Shown piece after piece: positions 60,986 through 63,956 of a DNA stretch of 63,956 nt. The DNA is from an uncultured Ruminococcus sp. (GTDB taxonomy: Bacteria > Bacillota > Clostridia > Oscillospirales > Ruminococcaceae): NCBI GenBank assembly GCA_902787825.1, contig CADAHS010000012.1, positions 1-63,956 of the forward strand, in the 5' to 3' direction. The notes under the pieces are model-generated. The model was not told the origin of the DNA. It saw only the letters and a list, made by a program, of their open reading frames with translations, and did not search any database. A program made the translations under genes and the position numbers. How positions within the stretch are numbered: the stretch's first letter is position 1; every line of letters begins with the position of its first letter.

Positions 60986-61870
60986 TCACTGATTGCAGAT
61001 AATGAAATCGACTGTTCCGAACGGGAACTGGACGGGGATACAAAAGCCTGATTTACTAAACTCGACCTTAGCATCCTTGAGGGTCTGCTGCGGATTCATT
61101 GTCAGCTCAACGCCGTACTCATTGGACTCATTTACTGCAAAAAGTCCGTCCACGACGTTAAGGAACTCACCGATAGTTGCATCGACAAAATCGTCTATCT
61201 CGGTGAAGGTCTCCTTAGAGAAACGCTCAGCGAGTCCTTTATAGGCATCGTTATCGGCTGCGATGCAGGCAACGGAGCTATAGCTTCCCGAAAACTCCTG
61301 CTTAACAAAATTCCTGACCTGATAGTCCCTTACCATATGGGATTTAAGCGGTGTAAAGTCGTCGCCGATAAATCTGATGATATTTTTGAAAAGCAGGGTT
61401 ACATAGTCGGTATAGATCCTTGCGTTCTCGGCGCTGTCGAAGTGATAGAAATCGTTTATGACTCTTGAAAGCACCTCATTCTGGTTCTCGCTCATATCCT
61501 CGTCTGAGAACTGCGTTTCTGCTTTATAGGCATTGATCGCACTTTCAAACTGAGAATTGGTGAGCACGCCGTTGTTCACAAGTGTTTGTCCGAGCAGCAG
61601 GTAGTCAGTCGGCTGCTGGGAGAGAAGCTTTTCGACATCGTCATTGGTGACATACCCAAGCTCGACGGCAAGGTCGCCAAAGCGTTTATCGACGCTTTGC
61701 TGGGTGATGTTTACATGCTCGACCTGCTGTGCGGTCATCAGACCTGCATTGATAGCAAGCACGCCCAGACGCATACGGGTATTCTTCTTATCTTCGATAG
61801 CGGTCGTGAGATCGTCGGAATTGACCAGACCTTTATTCAGCAGATAGCCTCCAAAGAATTGAGCAAACAT
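60986..61870 (-). CDS. CheX-like protein with N-terminal GspE-N-like repeats
   Basis: A 294-residue protein. The N-terminal ~115 residues contain repeated helical units of the GspE-N/MshE-N type (LVNSDDLTTAI, GLMTAQQVEH, GYVTNDDVEKLL, GVLTNSQFESAI). The C-terminal ~150 residues resemble CheX, with GEFLNVVDG supplying the E-x-x-N phosphatase motif. CheX dephosphorylates CheY-P. The gene starts directly after the CheY-like gene, so it probably acts on that regulator. Fusion to a GspE-N type domain, often a c-di-GMP binder, hints at second-messenger input. Confidence 0.75.
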   Translation of the reverse strand: MFAQFFGGYLLNKGLVNSDDLTTAIEDKKNTRMRLGVLAINAGLMTAQQVEHVNITQQSVDKRFGDLAVELGYVTNDDVEKLLSQQPTDYLLLGQTLVNNGVLTNSQFESAINAYKAETQFSDEDMSENQNEVLSRVINDFYHFDSAENARIYTDYVTLLFKNIIRFIGDDFTPLKSHMVRDYQVRNFVKQEFSGSYSSVACIAADNDAYKGLAERFSKETFTEIDDFVDATIGEFLNVVDGLFAVNESNEYGVELTMNPQQTLKDAKVEFSKSGFCIPVQFPFGTVDFIICNQ

Positions 61871-62251
61871 TTACAAGACCCCTTTCGCAGCATTTTCGAG
61901 GATCTTCTTAGCGTCCTCGTCGGTGATAGGTTTTTGCAGGAAGTCAGCGGCACCTGCTTTCAGGGCATCTTTAAGGTGTCCCTGCGTGCCGACAGACGAA
62001 GCCATAACTATCTTGGCATCGGGATGATTTGCTATTATTGCTTTGAGCGCATCTATGCCTGTTACCTTTGGCATAATTATATCCATAAACACCACATCGG
62101 GCTTGTATTCATCGTATTTTTCGATAGCCTCTGCACCGTCAGCAGCTTCAAAGATCTTTCCGACGCCCATAGCTGCAATAGCCATATTCAATTTTTTTCT
62201 TGCAAACATAGAGTCGTCACAGATCAGAACAGTAAGATCCTGTAATGTCAT
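61871..62251 (-). CDS. CheY-like single-domain response regulator
   Basis: A 126-residue receiver domain with intact catalytic residues: acid pair in ICDDSMFARKK, phosphoacceptor Asp in VVFMDIIMPKVTG, Ser in VMASSVG and Lys in FLQKPIT. It has no output domain. It is one base from the CheX-like gene downstream, forming a two-gene operon. No chemotaxis kinase or flagellar gene is near, so the signalling partner is elsewhere. Confidence 0.93.
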   Translation of the reverse strand: MTLQDLTVLICDDSMFARKKLNMAIAAMGVGKIFEAADGAEAIEKYDEYKPDVVFMDIIMPKVTGIDALKAIIANHPDAKIVMASSVGTQGHLKDALKAGAADFLQKPITDEDAKKILENAAKGVL

Positions 62252-62290
62252 TTTCCTTACCTCCTCGGAAGATTTTTAAGGTATAATTGA

Positions 62291-62319
62291 ATTATAGCAC
62301 AAAAACGAACAAAAATCAA
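62291..62319 (-). promoter_or_regulatory. Promoter of cheY/cheX-like operon
   Basis: TTGATT (62314-62319), 17 bases, TATAAT (62291-62296) on the minus strand. Confidence 0.75.
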
Positions 62320-62387
62320 GACATTTTCATACAGTTTTTATGTGAAATGCTACAAAATATTAGCCGGATTTTTTATCTGATGTCATC

Positions 62388-62416
62388 TTGACAATTCAGC
62401 TTGGTTATGGTATAAT
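62388..62416 (+). promoter_or_regulatory. Promoter of tRNA-Leu
   Basis: TTGACA (62388-62393), 17 bases, TATAAT (62411-62416). Confidence 0.85.
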
Positions 62417-62433
62417 ATTTTAGTAATTTTGAA

Positions 62434-62517
62434 GCCGGAATGATGGAATTGGCAGACGTGCTGGACTCAAAATCCTGTGGTGGTGACACCGTGCGGGTTC
62501 GACCCCCGCTTCCGGCA
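62434..62517 (+). tRNA. tRNA-Leu (anticodon CAA)
   Basis: An 84-base class II tRNA: acceptor GCCGGAA/TTCCGGC, D-loop with GGCAGAC, anticodon loop CTCAAAA (CAA, reads UUG), a long variable arm (GTGGTGACACC) and GGTTCGACC T-loop. CCA is not encoded. The anticodon stem CTGGA/TCCTG has a T-T mismatch at the second pair. Confidence 0.95.
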
Positions 62518-62521
62518 TAAA

Positions 62522-62560
62522 GAAGCAGCTGATACTTTAAGTACCAGCTGCTTTTATTTT
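62522..62560 (+). terminator. Terminator of tRNA-Leu
   Basis: AGCAGCTG-TAC / GTA-CAGCTGCT stem followed by TTTTATTTT. Confidence 0.8.
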
Positions 62561-62580
62561 GTCTGCAAAACGCAGTGATC

Positions 62581-63282
62581 TTACCACTCGATCTCGTCGA
62601 TATCGACCGGCTTTTCATTGATCCCGACCGATTTGATCTTTCCGGACTTTACAGATATAGTTCGGTCGGCGATCGGTTTTATTGCTGAGTTATGGGTGAT
62701 GATAACGACGGTAACGCCATAGTCACGGCTGAGGGTCTGCAAAAGCTTGAGGATAGACTTTCCGGTGACATAATCAAGCGCACCGGTAGGCTCATCGCAC
62801 AGCAGCAGCTTTGGCTTTTTAGCGATCGCTCTGGCGATAGAGACTCTCTGCTGTTCGCCGCCCGAAAGCTGAGATGGAAAGTTATTCATTCTTTGCGCAA
62901 GTCCGACGGCGGTGAGGGCTTGCTCGGCGGACATAACGTCATTGCATATCTGCGTTGCAAGCTCGACATTCTCCTTGGCGGTGAGGTTATTTATAAGGTT
63001 ATAGAACTGGAACACGAAACCGACGTCGTTACGGCGGAAGGTGGTCAGCTGTTTTTTGGAAAAGCCTGCGATATTCTGCCCGTCGATGATGATATTGCCG
63101 CTTGTGCAGGTATCCATACCGCCAAGCAGGTTGAGGATCGTAGTCTTTCCAGCGCCCGATGCACCGACGATTACGCAAAGCTCGCCTTTTTCGATAGTGA
63201 AATTGACGTTATCATTTGCGAGGATAGTGGTCTCGCCCATTTTGTATTCTTTTACGACGTCTTTAAATTCGATGTAGCTCAT
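62581..63282 (-). CDS. ABC transporter ATP-binding protein (MacB/LolD type)
   Basis: A 233-residue ATPase with Walker [10 protein letters not shown], signature [14 protein letters not shown], Walker [12 protein letters not shown] and H-loop ITHN. The class usually works with a FtsX-type permease in antimicrobial-peptide export or lipoprotein-related transport. No permease is encoded in the window on either side, so its partner may lie beyond the right end or elsewhere. I start at [10 protein letters not shown] (63282), overlapping the upstream gene by four bases. Confidence 0.93.
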   Translation of the reverse strand: MSYIEFKDVVKEYKMGETTILANDNVNFTIEKGELCVIVGASGAGKTTILNLLGGMDTCTSGNIIIDGQNIAGFSKKQLTTFRRNDVGFVFQFYNLINNLTAKENVELATQICNDVMSAEQALTAVGLAQRMNNFPSQLSGGEQQRVSIARAIAKKPKLLLCDEPTGALDYVTGKSILKLLQTLSRDYGVTVVIITHNSAIKPIADRTISVKSGKIKSVGINEKPVDIDEIEW

Positions 63283-63779
63283 GATTTCTCCTGTTTTCTT
63301 ATTTTGTGTTTTCTTATTTCGTCTGCGGCGATCGTGGTGTACAGCGGCAAAGCAATGGCAAGACATATTGTGATATTTCGGTTTATGATGAAATGCCAGC
63401 GTGACTGGTGTATAACGTGGAATGACCAGAACGCATAGAAAACAGCCCAGCACAGTTTTAGCATATCACACAGAAATATTATTACAATGCGTATGCCCTC
63501 GGTTTCGCCTTCCTTGTACTTACCGCCGACCTTTTTTATTTTGCTTGCGGCAAATGAGAGCAGGCTGAATATGACAAACAGACCATACCCAGCAAAGAAG
63601 GGGTAGAACGCCATTATTCTATTCTCGCTGTATATATCGAAATTGCCGTCCATGCCGTAATGCATACCGAATTTCTTCGGCAGGTCTGACAGCGTGCAGA
63701 TAGTCCAGACGAGAAATACTGTCAGCAGCACAAGTGCAAGTGCGTTTGAGGCGATGTGAAATTTTTTGAATAGTTTCAT
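63279..63779 (-). CDS. DUF1648-like membrane protein
   Basis: A 166-residue protein with four hydrophobic segments and a LPKKFGMHYGMDGNFD segment that resembles the DUF1648 signature (SdpI/YhfC-like proteins). Such proteins occur near ABC transporters and toxin-immunity genes. GGGGGG lies before the ATG. It overlaps the ATPase gene by four bases (ATGA), so both probably form one operon; earlier genes may have been cut off by the contig end. Confidence 0.7.
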   Translation of the reverse strand: MKLFKKFHIASNALALVLLTVFLVWTICTLSDLPKKFGMHYGMDGNFDIYSENRIMAFYPFFAGYGLFVIFSLLSFAASKIKKVGGKYKEGETEGIRIVIIFLCDMLKLCWAVFYAFWSFHVIHQSRWHFIINRNITICLAIALPLYTTIAADEIRKHKIRKQEKS

Positions 63780-63838
63780 TGATACCCCCCTGCTTTATCT
63801 TTAATCTTTTCTCTCTTTTCATATAAGTGTTCCTAAGA

Positions 63839-63956
63839 TAAATCAGAATTAACGTTTGAGCCACTAAGGCATAGTAGCAGCTCCGCTGCTAAGAGGTTTC
63901 GTCTAAGGGGGAAACCCATAAGGGAGAACAGGACGCCGTGCCTTACGGCGTGGTGA
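63839..63956 (+). repeat. Terminal inverted repeat, right copy
   Basis: The last 118 bases are the inverted copy of the left end (115 of 118 match). It lies about 60 bases upstream of the DUF1648-like gene. Read outward it runs from TAAATCAGAAT through AGCAGCTCCGCTGCT to ACGCCGTGCCTTACGGCGT at the edge. See the left copy for interpretation. Confidence 0.8.

Noticed and set aside
1-63956. Circular plasmid or phage genome closed by its ends
   Set aside because: The end repeats are inverted, not direct, and the gene content is chromosomal housekeeping.

Overview
The window looks like a chromosomal piece from an anaerobic Clostridia member, most likely Oscillospiraceae/Ruminococcaceae. This rests on the sporulation sigma factor SigG, a Spo0A-family protein, the IspH-S1 and Cmk-PlsC fusions, [FeFe]-hydrogenase maturases, DUF6062 and TM1266-family proteins, and AGGAGG-type ribosome binding sites with TTGACA/TATAAT promoters. 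The genus is an inference. Both ends carry the same 118-bp repeat in inverted orientation (1-118 and 63839-63956), so the contig probably stops where a dispersed mobile-element end occurs many times in the genome.

Region 1 (121-12731, minus strand) is the most unusual part. One strong promoter (12703-12731) reads a TM1266-type regulator, then a structured leader with a terminator-like hairpin, then eleven tightly packed genes: hydF, hydE, nifH-like A, nifD-like A, nifK-like A, nifH-like B, nifD-like B, nifK-like B, hypF, hypC and hypD. Nearly all junctions overlap. So two complete nitrogenase-like H-D-K sets sit between [FeFe]-hydrogenase maturases (without hydG) and [NiFe]-hydrogenase Fe(CN)2CO assembly proteins (hypE not seen; the contig ends after hypD). 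No hydrogenase structural gene and no nifE/N/B is present. I read this as a candidate undescribed redox or cofactor-assembly system.

Region 2 (12.8-18.3 kb, plus strand) holds sigG behind a sigma-F-like promoter, a Spo0A-like protein that has lost the phosphorylation site, a YlmC/YmxH protein, rpsB-tsf, and an AT-rich acquired gene with a GIY-YIG (T5orf172) domain.

Region 3 (18.3-41.0 kb, minus strand) is mostly housekeeping: a HAD phosphatase, an RNA methyltransferase, PBP1A, the fusions IspH-S1 and Cmk-PlsC, BaiN-type flavoprotein, RpiR regulator, DUF3006 and MBL-fold pair, FtsK/SpoIIIE, UppP, an overlooked 35-codon ORF, TepA/ClpP-like protease, a lipoprotein, a 937-residue degenerate P-type-ATPase-like protein, RlmB, a small membrane protein and DUF6062.

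Region 4 (41.0-58.1 kb, mainly plus strand) has an OGG-type glycosylase, two HPr-like proteins without the active-site histidine (minus strand), MtaB, two tandemly duplicated Thr-rich lipoproteins with exchanged C-termini, PurL, a DUF1294 protein, Lrp regulator with aminotransferase and IspE, a zinc-ribbon membrane protein, a radical SAM protein, an HD protein, a CPBP-like protein and TadA.

Region 5 (58.1-63.8 kb) has recR-ybaB-dnaX behind the SRP RNA gene, a CheY/CheX-like pair, tRNA-Leu(CAA), and an ABC ATPase with a DUF1648-like membrane protein.
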